20,704 bases of DNA from Magicicada cassinii (lineage: Eukaryota > Arthropoda > Insecta > Hemiptera > Cicadidae). A model generated the notes under the pieces. It was not told the origin of the DNA and made no database searches. It saw nothing but the letters and a program-made list of their open reading frames with translations. A program made the position numbers and the translations under genes. The stretch is from contig JAOXNS010410934.1 of NCBI GenBank assembly GCA_028571305.1, positions 1 through 20,704 on the forward strand, given 5' to 3'. Shown here one piece after another: positions 1-12,020 of this stretch (within the stretch, counting starts at the first letter, position 1; each line of letters starts with the position of its first letter).

Positions 1-1
1 G

Positions 2-142
2 CTCGATGAGACCTGGGTCAATGCTGGGCATTGTTTGAAACAAGGATGGACTGATGAGTCACTTCAGGGGACAATGTCAACACCTATAGGGAAAGGTGAA
101 CGATTAATAATATGTCATGCAGGTTCTTCAAAGAGGTTTGTT
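2..142 (+). CDS. DDE_3-type transposase-like fragment, 5'-truncated by window edge
   Basis: The frame starting at base 2 is open from the window edge and reads LDETWVNAGH, then W-D residues, then GKGERLIICHAGS and KRFV. This pattern (first catalytic Asp in LDETWVNAGH, later GKGxRLIxxHxGS) is familiar from the DDE_3 / Tc1-mariner-related transposase proteins that are abundant in insect genomes, some perhaps domesticated. The Asp of LDET would be the first metal-binding residue of the RNase H-like catalytic core, which cuts and joins DNA. Homology fades near 142 and the frame stops at 158-160. The expected continuation with the second Asp (MDNA-like) was not found downstream. AAGAG|GTTTGT around 135/136 would be a fair splice donor, so either an intron begins here or the copy is broken. 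The family call is from memory of the motif; the upstream part lies outside the window. Confidence 0.72.
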
Positions 143-160
143 TGTTATAAATATTTATAA

Positions 161-2404
161 CGACAAATATTTTAACAATCTGAATCATGTGAACGTATGT
201 ATAAACACATAAACAGTCATCGATAACCTATAATAACGTGCTTATTACAATGAAAAAACTTCAATAACTAGACAAACTACTATTTAAAATGTTCAATTTA
301 CATCAGATTTCTTGACGTCATTTCACTCTGGCACTATTAGGAAGATTTCTTGTTTTGCAACCGAAATATAGATAACTGTGTAGTAGCAACAATGAAATAT
401 GTAGTTAGTCCAACACTATTACAGGTTAGGACAAACTAGGTGCAGAATATGTAAATTGCTCGCCACGTTTTCAACTTGTCAAATACCACACATAAACGTA
501 CTCAGTCAGATATCTATAAAACAGTCTAATCCTTTCGTTGGAATTGCTCATAAAGCGTCCACAGCAAAATAAATCTTATCGCATAACAATGGTTTGATGA
601 AATCGCTTGTGTTTCTGCTGATTTCTATTTCTGATTAAACGATTTAATTTTACAAGGGAGTCAAGTAGATATTATTTAATCATAATTTTATTTGACGATC
701 AGTGGAACATATCATCTAACGCCACCTTCAGGCTTCTCATTGACGCAGGCCTATCATTTTAACAAAACAGAAGGTTGAAATACTGAAATATTAAATGGTC
801 CCTACAAAATTTAAACAGAAAGTGTTATTTAACAATATCTATCTTTTTCAAATAATATAATATTTTTATTATATGGAAAAACGTTCTTATTACAGGCGTC
901 TTAAGTACGCTCGACAACGTTCGAGTCACCGTGACATATTTGCAAACAGGCACTGTAGTGTTTCTACTTACACCGTCTGTTATTTGTTATCCTATATATA
1001 ACCAAGGTGCTCATTTCCAAAGTATAAGTCGGCAAGGGAGCTGTAAAATGCATCTTGGTGTTATGGCACTGCAGGGTATTTAACTAATCTAACCTTCTAG
1101 TCTACTAACTCGCTACACTCACTGGTCTAAATAAGCCCTTCACAAAGGTCATAGGATATCATTTTATTTCAGTTTAAATCTATTAAATTAAATATTTATG
1201 TTAAATATCGTACCTTAAAGTGACTAACTTTGCAAATTATCAAACACATATTTTAATCCTTTTTATATGTAATTTTTATAAATGTATCAATTTTTTAAAG
1301 TTGTCCCTACTACAGAAAATAATAAAATAACTAAGGTCAGATTTACCTGTGTCCGTATCCGTAGCTTAGATCAGATGTCCGTAGCTTCAGTCCGTATACA
1401 ACACAACTCGAATGTCAAGCAAACACTAAGACGTCTACCGGCACAAGATAACGATCTGTATTACTTTTTAGCTGGTCGCACCTCTGACCCAGTGGCACTG
1501 CTACACACTGTTGTCATTATTATTTAATTTCGGCACACATCGCGTTGTCACTTTCACCACAGGTAACGACTTCCACTTACGGAATACAATTTGCTTAGCG
1601 GTCACTCATTGTATCGACGATTGCCATTGAAGTAATGAATACGATTATGAAACGCCACGTAAGAATAAATAATGATGGGAGGATAATTTACCATTTTGGC
1701 GACATGAACAGAATTCACTTGAACAGATTTGTCATATACAGCAACAATAATACTATAGGACAGTTATGATCATGGTAATCTTGGGCCAGATAAACTTTGC
1801 TCTTACCAGAAAAATCGATCATCAGAGTACATTCAAACTGCGCTTGATGGTATCGCAAATAGTGTAAATAGCATGAAAGTGAAAAACTGAATGTGCAAGA
1901 ATATTTAAAAATTGTGAAGTACATACGTGCGATTTGGTTCGACAAATTATATTACGGTGTAGAGAACATTTATAATGATAAGAGAATTGTTTTGTGAATT
2001 TTTTATTATCGAACGAATGGATGGTATCGTGTTAGCAGATATAAAATAAAATAAACTGGATAACTTGGAAACTATCAAAGTCGATGCGGAAGAGTTATTA
2101 CAATAATTGAGTTGGTATTATACACTCACATGTTTTATATTGTTACCACGGTATCACGGATCATCGTATGGTTCAGTGGAAACAAAATACAGACACCAAT
2201 GAAATCGCTAATTACCAGCTTTAATTAATCACAAATAACAATTTGTAATCAACAAGGTAGTCTCGTACAATAATTGAAGTTGAATTTGTCCACACGCAAT
2301 AATAATGTCAAGTAATAGCGTTCCACACTAATTATAACACAGTAATCACTTCCCAGTAATCCTCAACAACCACTCGATCCGCACTAAAGAAATCGGTCAC
2401 TGTA
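161..2404. other. AT-rich stretch without a recognisable gene
   Basis: No exon or RNA gene can be supported. Open frames at 1282-1527 (plus) and 1715-1945 (minus) show no motif and look like chance. Small items seen are a perfect CRE palindrome TGACGTCA at 313-320, a cluster of four TCCGTA units at 1352-1396 (listed separately), and CAGGCCTA at 746-753, a near copy of the dispersed TAGGCCTA palindrome. Confidence 0.6.
1351..1397. repeat. Cluster of four TCCGTA units
   Basis: TCCGTA occurs at 1352-1357, 1358-1363, 1378-1383 and 1391-1396. Two copies extend to TCCGTAGCTT (1358-1367 and 1378-1387) and two are GTCCGTAT (1351-1358 and 1390-1397), giving a nested arrangement. It could be the remnant of a small tandem duplication or a cluster of binding sites. 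I do not recognise the motif as a specific factor site. Confidence 0.55.
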
Positions 2405-2410
2405 ACTAAG

Positions 2411-2431
2411 GCGGCCGCTGTTGCTTATATA
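2411..2431 (+). promoter_or_regulatory. Possible TATA promoter next to a CpG-rich 8-mer
   Basis: GCGGCCGC (2411-2418) is a CpG-rich palindrome unusual in this AT-rich sequence. It is followed eight bases later by TATATA (2426-2431), and the next 180 bases are richer in GC than their surroundings. This spacing suits a core promoter reading rightward, with a start expected near 2455-2460, but no clear initiator or following coding region is visible. The patch could equally be the promoter-bearing end of an unrecognised repeat. Confidence 0.25.
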
Positions 2432-2561
2432 GGTAGCGCAGGTGTTCCTGAATAACTTTCTATCCTTTTAGCAGCGTACCAGCACAATTTGGGAATTTAC
2501 AGGTGCTCTCGAACAGTCTGGAAGGTACTTTAGTGCGGCCTTGAATGAGACGCTGCACCTG

Positions 2562-2610
2562 CTCGGATAGCCGAGAAACGGATGGAAGGACGCTCTCGAC
2601 TCTTCGAGAG
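2562..2610. repeat. Two adjacent short hairpins
   Basis: CTCGG (2562-2566) and CCGAG (2571-2575) form a 5-bp stem with a 4-base loop. CTCTCGA (2593-2599) and TCGAGAG (2604-2610) form a 7-bp stem with a 4-base loop. They lie about 130 bases after the TATATA motif, where a leader RNA from that possible promoter would run. No RNA family is recognised. Confidence 0.4.
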
Positions 2611-3054
2611 AATTCCGTAATTGTCGTGACAATATTATAGCATAAAATTTGAATAGGCCTACTAGTCTGTAAAGGTCTAATGAATAATAGTGCTGACATG
2701 TCTTTAGGACTCCAAAACGAAAACAGTTACACGAAAGCAAGAGTGCCGGGTGGAGCGTAATATAACAGATACGAAGTCAGAAACGCGTTGATAAGATAAC
2801 CAATATCGTGTAAAGTAAATTATCCTATTTCAATACCGACGTGAATAAACAACTAACTCACTCCACCTGGAAATCGTAAACAATTTTTAAGTGATAAAAT
2901 AAACACCGGTTAGTTACACAAACAAATGACTTCCACAAGCAACACTATGCAGTATCTACATCCGTACGCTTTATTAAATCCCGTGAACTAATAGAGTTTA
3001 ACGGTCATTAATTAAATACTCTTTGTAGTGGTTTCTATACAGCTACACGCAGAA

Positions 3055-3079
3055 GTGCGTGCGCGCGCGCGCGTATGTA
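3055..3079. repeat. Alternating purine-pyrimidine (GT/GC)n tract
   Basis: GTGCGTGCGCGCGCGCGCG followed by TATGTACGTG is nearly pure alternating purine-pyrimidine. It is a microsatellite with Z-DNA potential. Similar tracts occur near 8766, 13588, 15006 and 17205. Confidence 0.8.
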
Positions 3080-6000
3080 CGTGTTAATGTAACGCAAACG
3101 GAACGAAACGTTTGTATTGACAAAGTCACAAACTCGGTGTGTGATCTCTATAAAACGCTTTAACTGCTGGTACAAAGAACAGATTTTGGAAACAGATTCT
3201 GCTTTTCTGTTACCGCGTTTAACAACGTGATCCAAACACATGTACAATACAAACAGCCAACAAATAAGGTGAGAATTATCTGGAAGTGAGAGTGAATTCA
3301 AAATGTAACACGTAGTGAATACATTGTAGATTCGTGGTGTGAAGTTCCCGGAATATTGCACCATTCACTGACAAGCTCACGTCCATACAGCGAACTAAGT
3401 AAATCAAACCCACTATCGTAAAAGTCTGAGTTAAACAGTCCAGACAGAAAAACATGTAATACATAAGAATGGGTGAAATGATCAATAGGAATCGGATGGC
3501 TTAGTTACTGTTCTGACATTAATTTTAAAGCAAAAAACACATTTTTGTATTTCACTTTCTTATCCCCCCCCCACACACACGAGATCATACAAGTGCAACC
3601 ATCCTTTTTTAATAATAATGGCTTCTTTTCCGATGTACCTTACGAGAAGAAGGCGGGTGGGAGCTACAAAAGACACAAGGAAGCGAACGCGACCAAACGT
3701 CGCCCATTATTATTACCTCCACAATGATTATGCTCCGTTTAATCGTTTTGGAGTCGATCTTGGAGCTAACAAATGTACCTTGGCATTACAGCGTTGCAGG
3801 GAGCCGAACACGGACCCCTACTATCTCTAAATCGATAGTCACGCGCCACGCACGGTGGACATCCCTTTTTACTATTCTTCTTCCATCAAATACAGTTAAA
3901 GAACGTCCACAAAATGAAGACCACGTAACAAGCGTGACGGTACGGTACGCAACAAATAATTACGCCAACTGCCAATAAATAAGTTGTTAAAATAACAAAG
4001 TTAATCTTTCAATATTAACACTGGTGGAATGTTTGTGTTAAAATTTGAAAAAGCAGACTTAAGTCAACGCGTTACATTGATTAATCGTGAAAAAATATTC
4101 TAAAGGTAATTCCACAATATTGTCGAGTACAATAGAAATAATTTACTTGCTTGCTTTAGCTGGATGAGAGGTTAATCGGATTGTACCTCTTGTACACAGC
4201 TTGAGTTATTCCCTTGTAATATTATAGGGCCTAATATTATACATGTACATGGTTCACATACCACAACTTAGTATTTTATAGGGTCTATAGATTTTATGAC
4301 GAAATGACTATGGTTCTCTCTTCGTGGTGTTCGTTTCCCACTCAGGCGTATCGATGTATCACAAACACTTTTCCTTCAAGTATTCCATATTAAATAGAAA
4401 GAGACAATGAGGAAAGGATTTCTATTTAAAAAAGTACTAATTATGTGAACATTTTCAGTGGAGTAAACCTGACTGCAACGAAGCCCAGTATCGTTTTAGA
4501 GTTTAGAATATTGGATCGTGCTACAGCATTCACGCTGGCACGAGCAAACAAAATAAAAAACATGTTTTTCACCAGACCATTTTCACCAGAATAACCAAGG
4601 ATAACGGTTGATGAGGTGTCGGCTACCTTGGTTTAGAAGCTCTGTAGAAGGAAATTCGGTATTTGGGTACCAACTGCATAACCCAGAGTCGTCGTCGGTT
4701 TCGGAAGCTTGTGGTTACGCTTGGGTTCACGGCACTGTCGGTGGGGCCAAAAGCTAAGTTATCGAACAACTTATACTGTTATATCCTAATGTTTAGAATA
4801 TTACACAAAGTTTACGATATTCCTGAATTACGCCCTTAGTTTGGATTCTACTTTGCTTTCTATTTTGTTTATTTCCATTTTCTTCAGTGTCTTAGTACTT
4901 CTGGTACTTCGTTTACCTTTTTTAGTTTAACGGAAATTATATGGAAAACCTAACTGCCTATCTGTACATCACAGAAGCACCCTCACAAATGCATAAACAC
5001 TCAGCACATAGCGTCTTATATGAAATTCAACTTTGCCAGAAATGATAAACAATCGACCTTACGTTTGATTAAGATATAACGATTACGTCAGGTGGTTATC
5101 GGCAAACAAGAGACCCCAGACGCCACTACATTATTCACCAGCCGTTGCTAATGGACGCGAGTATTTACTGAGGCACGTCAGTTGTGAAGCTAACGATGTG
5201 TCGACGTAGTCATCCCTCACCTTCGCCCGAAATAAAACCAACGTTGCCGGGTAAAAATAGACCAGAATTACGTTGTGTTCGCGTTCGGTACACGTTGGGA
5301 TGACAGCTGAAACTACCTTAACGCATCTGATGGCGATGAAGGCTGTGTCACAGGAATATTTAATTTTATGTGACAAGACTCGCGTACAGACATCTGACAC
5401 GCTTCTTCGCCCTATTCGACTATAGCATGGGGGAATTCAAATCTATGGTGTTTCTTTTTAAGAAAATACAGATCGATGAAATTATTCTCGATTGAATAAC
5501 AACTGTTTTCAGAAGTACGCCTGACTATTCATTACAGAAATGTATACCTTGCGTCGATTACCTTGAAGGAAGAGTAACAAATTATTATTATCAACGAACT
5601 AGTGTTTTTGTATTACAGTAGAACTTCCTCAAAATGGAAATGCAACAGACAAAATTTTTCCCGGACTGCACAGTTTCCGATTTATACTAAATCAAACAAT
5701 ACTCAAGTTCTGAACTATAAATTGTACACGTACTTTGTTCCTTTGCTTCTGAACATAAATTTCTGTCGTAGTATAATTACTTATAAATGTATCTGCCTTT
5801 TTATGACTTTAGAGTTCTGATAGTTTTATGTAGGTTTACATATTTAGTGTATTACAGCAGCTTATTAAAATTACACAATATTTAATGTCACAATCCTAAG
5901 TGTTATACAATAATATCTAATACATTATCCACAATTATTCATGTAAGAAACTAGACTTTTGAAGAGTTGCTCCTATAAGGAAACAAGAATAGTATCTAAA

Positions 6001-6384
6001 TATGGTATAAATATATGGTAAACACATATGTTTAGCAGGAGACTTTATTAGAACATTGTCTTAAATGGCGCATTTTGAGCTATAGGGTTGAACGCTTATA
6101 CGATAAATAAAAACAAAACATTACAGTCACAACAACAAACTTCACAAAACAAAATATAACTGTCCCAACAAAATACACAGGTGCAATTTTACAACTGCGT
6201 CATAATTCCACGCATATAAAGCCTGCGTTACAAAATGTACCTTGCTAGCTTCGATAACTGTTACTGTTCGTCACTGAGCGATAATGAAACGTAACTTTTA
6301 CCCAGAAGCCTTACGTAAATGTGATCAGCGCTTACGGTACTTGACTGTGAGAAAATAGGCTTTCCTCAGCCTTCATGTTTATGT

Positions 6385-6400
6385 TTATGTCGCGACATAA
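6385..6400. repeat. 16-bp perfect palindrome
   Basis: TTATGTCGCGACATAA equals its own reverse complement, and is followed immediately by a run of nine A. A palindrome of this length is not very rare in 20 kb, so a binding site is only one possibility. Confidence 0.6.
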
Positions 6401-7044
6401 TAAAAAAAAAGAACTTATTTAATAAAACAGCAATACATGACGTACAAATATCCCATATATAAATATCTGGCCTAGTTAACGGATGTTGAAATTCAGATAC
6501 TGACACATTGGGAGCCGTCTGTTGTGTTTGCTGACTGGTAAGTCGACATTGACTTCTTTGGCGTGTTAACTTAACATTTTTGTAGATATATTACAAACTA
6601 AAAGTGTAGATTTCTTTATTTTCTTTATGTAGGCCGACATCGTAGAAAATGAAAAAGTACAATTTTGAAACTATTATTCGAATTACACAATTGCATTTTT
6701 TGAAATTTAGAATGCCGTTTCTGCATTAAGCTAACTCCGCAAAAAAAATTTTCATATTGGACAAGTTTCCTCTTTATTCAGGTTCCGTTTTCAGAACGTT
6801 CATAAAATAACGTTTTACAGGAAGCATAAAACATATCTATTATTTTAAATTTCTTTATGCAAAACTACAAATTCGGGTAATAGTTTTTTAGCAACAAGAA
6901 ATGTAGACCTACTTGGTTTTCATAAATAAAATCTCTACGTTAAAAACAGCAGCAAGACGTGAGGGCGAGCTGTCCCGCTGGCCCCTATGTCATTTAATGT
7001 TTACACCAACGGAGTAGTCTTAGAATAGAACGAGGCCTACGCCA

Positions 7045-7263
7045 ATGCTAGAAAAACTTTTAGATATGACTTTATCAAACTCTGAAAACAAGACGAACAT
7101 ACACATTTTCAACGTTATTTACAGAAAGTTTGGTACAGAAATAACTCCAACAGATATACAAAAAAAAATATATAGACACGAATGTTTCGACAAACTATCT
7201 AAACAAGACGTAAATTCAGTAAAACAAAATATCAAAAGTGACTGGTTTTTTTATCAGAAGTGA
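7045..7263 (+). CDS. Weak 72-codon ORF, unknown
   Basis: The frame from ATG 7045 to TGA 7261-7263 is rich in Lys, Asn and Ile. Most codons start with a purine, which can mark coding sequence but is also expected in this A-rich strand. It ends with the motif SDWFFYQK. No signal peptide, membrane segment or known domain is visible, and no AATAAA lies close downstream. It could be an exon, a fossil of a coding region or chance; I do not recognise any family. Confidence 0.2.
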   Translation: MLEKLLDMTLSNSENKTNIHIFNVIYRKFGTEITPTDIQKKIYRHECFDKLSKQDVNSVKQNIKSDWFFYQK

Positions 7264-10200
7264 CTACGGTAGTGTTCAGGTGAACGCTATGCGGAAGTGA
7301 ACAATTAAGAAAACGGTTAAAATTTCATGAACCATAATCCAAACTTAATCGAAAATTTGACCTTAATACTTTTAAACAGCATAGGCCGTTCTTTGTTGAA
7401 AGTCAAGACTGCACGATTCTTAACGATAGAATGTACGAGGCACTGCTGGCAGGACGTAACGTCAGCATTTGGGGACGCAAACCTTTACGTCCTGCTAGCA
7501 GGGTCGTCAATATTTCCACTGGAAAGAGCGAGAAGTGTTGGATTAGGGCGTATACGTTTGAAGCTGGTACGACTGTCCGTTTAGTAATGGCAACCACGAG
7601 AAAAAAAAGGTAATCGCGTCTTTGTTTCCGCGACACATTTTGACGTCCCTAACACTGACAATGAATGCAGTAGTTTGCATTATGGCAATGATTATGATAC
7701 ATATAAGTGTTTTATTATTTAGTATAATAAATTGCTTTAAAATAGGTAAATCAAAGATGCCGTCATTTCTAACAATGAGATCATTACGCTCTAACTCGTT
7801 AAGCCCTACCAGAAAGATACGAACTGCCTGAAGGACATATTCTAAATTCATAAGAGAGTATAACGTCCTCCAGAAAGGCCGCAAGGCTGTGTAAAAGGTT
7901 CTTCCAGCAGGACGGCTGCCTGTACACTCTGTCATTAAATAAACAAAAGAAGAGAAACGTTATAGGCTATTTTGTTCAGAGCAAACGAATCACAAATATC
8001 CAAGCAGTTTCAATAATAACTATGCCTATAAATCAAGCCTCCATCGGGACGATGCGTGTACGAGCGATTATCACAGATACAGACTTAATCAGTAAACCAA
8101 AACTGATAAATTTGAAAGTCTGAAATGGAACGCTACACGTTTTATGCGGGGCAGAATTGTATTGCCTGGTATCAATAATTTTTGCTTTGTGGGAAGTATC
8201 CCCAACTCTAATATCGATGACAAATAGGCTACGTGCTAAGAAAAATACAGCTTGTAATAATGCTGAAAACGCTTGTTTTATGTACGAAATTGTGAATTAA
8301 AAACTAAATGTAAACTGTAAATTATACTTAAAAATCGTTTGTACAACCAGAATATACAAGGCACCTCGGATTATACGGATGGGAAGCAAGAAAGACTTCT
8401 CTAACGCGATAGACCTATCCACGTATATTAATATAAATGCATAAGCCGAGAGAATCGATACCTCAAGGGTACTATGTATTTTAGTAACAACACAAAACGT
8501 GAGGATTTCGAGTAACCTTTACAACAACTGTTCCATAACTGAACCGGATGCAACTGGCTGTGTCGGACATTACCATATTGTTTGAGAGAGCGGTGACTAA
8601 CGGGGGACCAAACGAGACCGAGGGGAAACAACACAGAAAAGTTTTTTAATTCTTTTAAAACGTTTTGCATGGCAACGGCGAGCACAATAACAGACGGGGT
8701 GCATGTGCAAACGACACGCACATTACCGGTAAGGTGACTCACACGGTGTGCAATTCTCCTTCATGCGTGTGCGCGTGTATATCAAACAAACTATGGTACA
8801 AATTAGCAAACGAAAAATATTTTTGAACACGTTAAAAGTAAGATGTTACAAAAAGTTAAGCAATGCATATTTAGTTTGATATCGTGCATAAAATAAGGTG
8901 TAATAGCACAGAAGTAATTTACGGGGTTTTCTTTTTGGATTAAAATTTTACCCTTTGACGACATGAAACATGCAATAATTTTATTAAAAGAAGAATAAAA
9001 GTTATCAATATTATTTTTTACTTTAGGAAGAGAAAACAATCGAAAATTAAGAAGTGCACCGTAAGATTAAACCAGTCCTGACAAAAAACGTAAGTAATAA
9101 TATTGCCCGAAGAATTCGAGAAATCAAAGTACAGTATATACACTGTGAAACAGCAACAACGGTGTTATCAGTAATCAATACTGTACGGAACCAAGCAGGT
9201 GGACAGAAAAGTTCGTTCATAACAATAAAAAAAAAAAGAAAAAGGACATTTTTCGCATGGATATTATTAGGTGATATATAAAATTCGCAGTTTTTGTTTT
9301 TAATTTATAGGAACAGTCGGTTGAAACACAACTTTTCTGTTTCACGGTAGCTGAATTACGTATAGCTGTGCACTACTGTGGGCTTGGTTTAATAGGCTAT
9401 ATCGATTACCGCACTAGATCAAACAAAATTATCTTTCTTTTGAGTACATTTCAGTACGGTATTTATGCATCATAAGGACCGCCGTTCCATACGCTAAGTA
9501 CGAACTTGATAAACTAGGTCTTTGCTTTAAAATTATTTGCGGCAGATTAAAAAGGAAAACGGTAAAAAAATGTTGATTTTCCAAAGTCACAAGACAGATT
9601 CCTCATCACACTATATGCTGTCGTGAGCTCTTAACAATATACATATTGCATTGTAACAAAAATATAAGCTTGTTGGTCAAACGTGTTTACTCACTGAATA
9701 CACATATAGAAAGTAAAGTGAGTATTATTATTAACATAATTTCTTCATTTCTTCAATACGACATAGTTTACTATATAAAATTTTCTGAAGATGATCACGA
9801 TTTGATAAAAACGTGGTAATTGAACGGTGCATCGTGAGCGAACGTCTTTACCAATTATAACTAATATTAGGATAACAGAGCTCAATCATTTCCCTATACG
9901 TAGTAGAGTTCACCAACACGAGTTGCGTAGGGGCATTTTGAGTAGTTTCTCAAAACGAAAGCGTGCGCTCGTGCGCATACTTATACGCAATCTTTAAAAC
10001 TTATGATAAGAAAAATATGTCGAAAGTTTATTCGGTAGTAGCTTTAAGACGACACAAATACACAAGGTTCCGTCGAACAAAAGACGTATTGCGCGCTGGC
10101 CTTGATGTTGAAAACCCGAAGTCTCACGTCGACCGTAATCGTGTAGTGTTAATGTTATTCGCATGGGGGTGACAATGAGTCTTATCCAGAAGACGATGGT

Positions 10201-11790
10201 GGTAAAACTTTTGCTATCCGTCTGTGATCCTGCCAAACTTTTCAATATATATTTACCTTTTTTTTTGGACAGGGCAAAATTAGCTGGTTTTAATGAGTGA
10301 CCGACACGGAAAAAACACAAACGGTCATACTTCCACATATGAGATTGCCACAGTGATCAGACACATTAGAATCAAATCGTACCTATGCTGTACATCAGTA
10401 CATGCAGCCAAAGGTCCGACACGTCAACGTCACCAACTGTCTTTGAAATTCAGTTCAGTGTTATTCTGTTTTCCAACACGTATTAAATTATGGTCAAAGA
10501 ACGTTATCGTTGCGTATTTTACCACAAAATCGAGATTTACATCAAATAGCACAACCCATGGCGCACACTTGTGGCACAACAGAAACGCTGAAGACGTACG
10601 TATCGTACTAATTATGGTGTAATTTACCTTAAAGACGACGGGAACGAGAGGGCGAACGTTTACTTTAGAATTTACACGCTGTAGGGTGGAAGGTAGTGGT
10701 AAGTGGCAGTGCGTTTGACAGGGAGAACAGACTATTGTTTTGTATGACAGCAAGTGGAGAATGTCGTGCGTTTCCTCTCGTCGTGATTAATTACTTTATT
10801 ACTATGTCCGTGTCCGGATCTACTTGTCACTGCGATGTGACAATGAAATTGAAATGAAAACCGACTTTCAGAAAATTCAAAAAGCTAACAATATCAATTT
10901 TTGTTCGCCTGGTAAATATTCGCTAACGTTCATTCGTTCTACAAAACTGTTTAAAATAACGTTAATTTAATACACAAAACGATACGGTTAATATATTATA
11001 TTTAAACATTTAAAATAAATAAAAACTGAAATAATGGAAATAAAACACTGCTAGGAACAATAATGTCTGGTCAGTTTTATTCTCAATAAGCACGGTTTGC
11101 TTATAGAATGTTAGTGTTAGGCTCCATGCGTTTAAATTTTCACATATTTAAAATTAAAATACATAAATACCACATTATTGTAATTATCAGTATTTCCTTT
11201 TTTTAACTGTGCAATTTCGTTTTTCTTTTTGCTTTTTTATTGAAAGAAATGTATCAGAACGTAAAATGCGTTTCATTCTAAGTTATACAAGCAACATTTC
11301 CGTCAAACTGTTCGAAATTTCTGTTCTCTGTCATTGTTTCAAACCTCTGCCAATCACCGAACATTTCTTTCAACGTTTCTATGAACGAAAAAGGAATAAG
11401 GAAAACAAAGGTCTTGTTTATATCATTGTAATCGTACTCATGGCTTGAATATACGTCATAATCGCATTGCTCTAAGTCTAAAAAAAGTCCGCATTTTTAC
11501 CAGGAATTAATATTTTTAATATCGAAAAAGCATAGCACTTATATTTTAATAAAATAATTTTTAATCACACGAACAGAAAAATCTGTTGGCCTACAAGCAA
11601 CAACAACGTCGACTTGATTAATACGAATTATTATTCATTTAAACATTCTTGCAGACTATATTTGAAAATTAAAAAACTTTAAAGCCTTTTCTCTAAACGA
11701 ACGATATATTTTTTGCCCACTTAAAAAAGAATCCGAATACTAATGTAACCACCATCCAATATATATTTATTATGAATATTATGACTTTTA
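7264..11790. other. Stretch without a recognisable gene
   Basis: The longest frame in the window (minus strand, 7543-7935, 130 codons) and its plus-strand overlaps show no family motif; a hydrophobic run in each direction comes from the same AT-rich stretch. Further frames at 8428-8742, 9054-9281, 9963-10172, 10293-10753 and 11209-11448 also look like chance. The one clear structure is the hairpin at 7441-7503 (listed separately). A GT/GC tract lies at 8764-8780 and an A11 run at 9227-9237. Confidence 0.6.
7441..7503. repeat. Long imperfect hairpin, 19-base arms
   Basis: Bases 7441-7459 (CACTGCTGGCAGGACGTAA) pair with 7485-7503 (TTACGTCCTGCTAGCAGGG) at 17 of 19 positions; one of the two mismatches becomes a G-U pair in RNA. 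The loop is 25 bases and contains a further CGTC/GACG inner pairing. A 16-base arm with one mismatch at this distance is unlikely by chance in 20 kb. It may be the remnant of a small foldback element, a cruciform-forming site or an RNA hairpin. The stem is shorter than a typical miRNA precursor stem. Confidence 0.7.
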
Positions 11791-12000
11791 AAAATGCCTT
11801 CATCTAAAGCTTCTGGAACAAATACGATCTGAGAAAAATACGAAGGAAATGGAACGTGGAATGGCTTATGTGACCGCCAGTTAAGCTGTTCCTAGTGAGG
11901 AAAAACGTTTACGACCGCCTAAATTTCCTACAGCAGGGGTCCAGGAGAAATCAAGTGATTATACCAAGGCTCCGTACTGGCCACACGCCGCTGACAAATA
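11791..12000 (+). mobile_element. Decayed LINE ORF2 fragment (Jockey/R1/I-like, RNase H-end region)
   Basis: In the frame of 11793 the translation contains YDLRKIRRKWNVEWLM, then KLFLVRKNVYDR, then RRNQVIIPRLRTGHTPLT; the RLRTGHTPLT block is at 11967-11996. In Jockey/R1/I-type non-LTR retrotransposons the segment after the RNase H core typically reads like W..EW, a K-rich linker, then R..xVVLTRLRIGHTRLTH, so both order and spacing fit. The frame has stops at 11805-11807 and 11871-11873, so the copy is dead. Beyond about 12000 the frame stays open to a stop at 12084-12086, but the cysteine-rich tail expected after this block is not convincing. No 3' tail or target duplication could be defined. 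The element encodes the copying machinery of a self-mobilising LINE; this piece covers only about 70 codons. Confidence 0.7.
11826..11849 (+). repeat. 24-bp dispersed repeat, copy 1 (inside the LINE fragment)
   Basis: This 24-base stretch, starting GATCTGAGAAAA and ending TACGAAGGAAA, recurs at 13459-13482 with one difference. In the LINE frame it encodes DLRKIRRK. Confidence 0.75.
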
Positions 12001-12020
12001 AAGACATCTTCACGATCAAC

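Larger units (their letters stand above)
2611..7044. other. Stretch without a recognisable gene
   Basis: The open frames here (for example 3035-3364 minus, 3724-3978 plus, 5131-5400 minus and 5602-5820 plus) show no conserved motif and overlap others on the opposite strand, so I leave them out. Items seen are the TAGGCCTA palindrome at 2654-2661, an alternating GC/GT tract at 3055-3079, a C9 run followed by (AC)n at 3564-3580, an 11-base direct repeat TTTTCACCAGA at 4566-4576 and 4580-4590, an 8-bp inverted repeat AACCAAGG/CCTTGGTT at 4593-4600 and 4626-4633, and a 16-bp palindrome at 6385-6400. The GC-richer section at 5100-5400 contains nothing I recognise. Confidence 0.6.

Noticed and set aside
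313-320. Perfect CRE TGACGTCA
   Set aside because: A single 8-mer with no promoter or gene nearby; it may well be chance.
7543-7935. Longest open frame (130 codons, minus strand) with a hydrophobic run
   Set aside because: No conserved motif, it overlaps open frames on the other strand, it contains half of the hairpin region's flank, and the hydrophobic run follows from local AT-rich composition.
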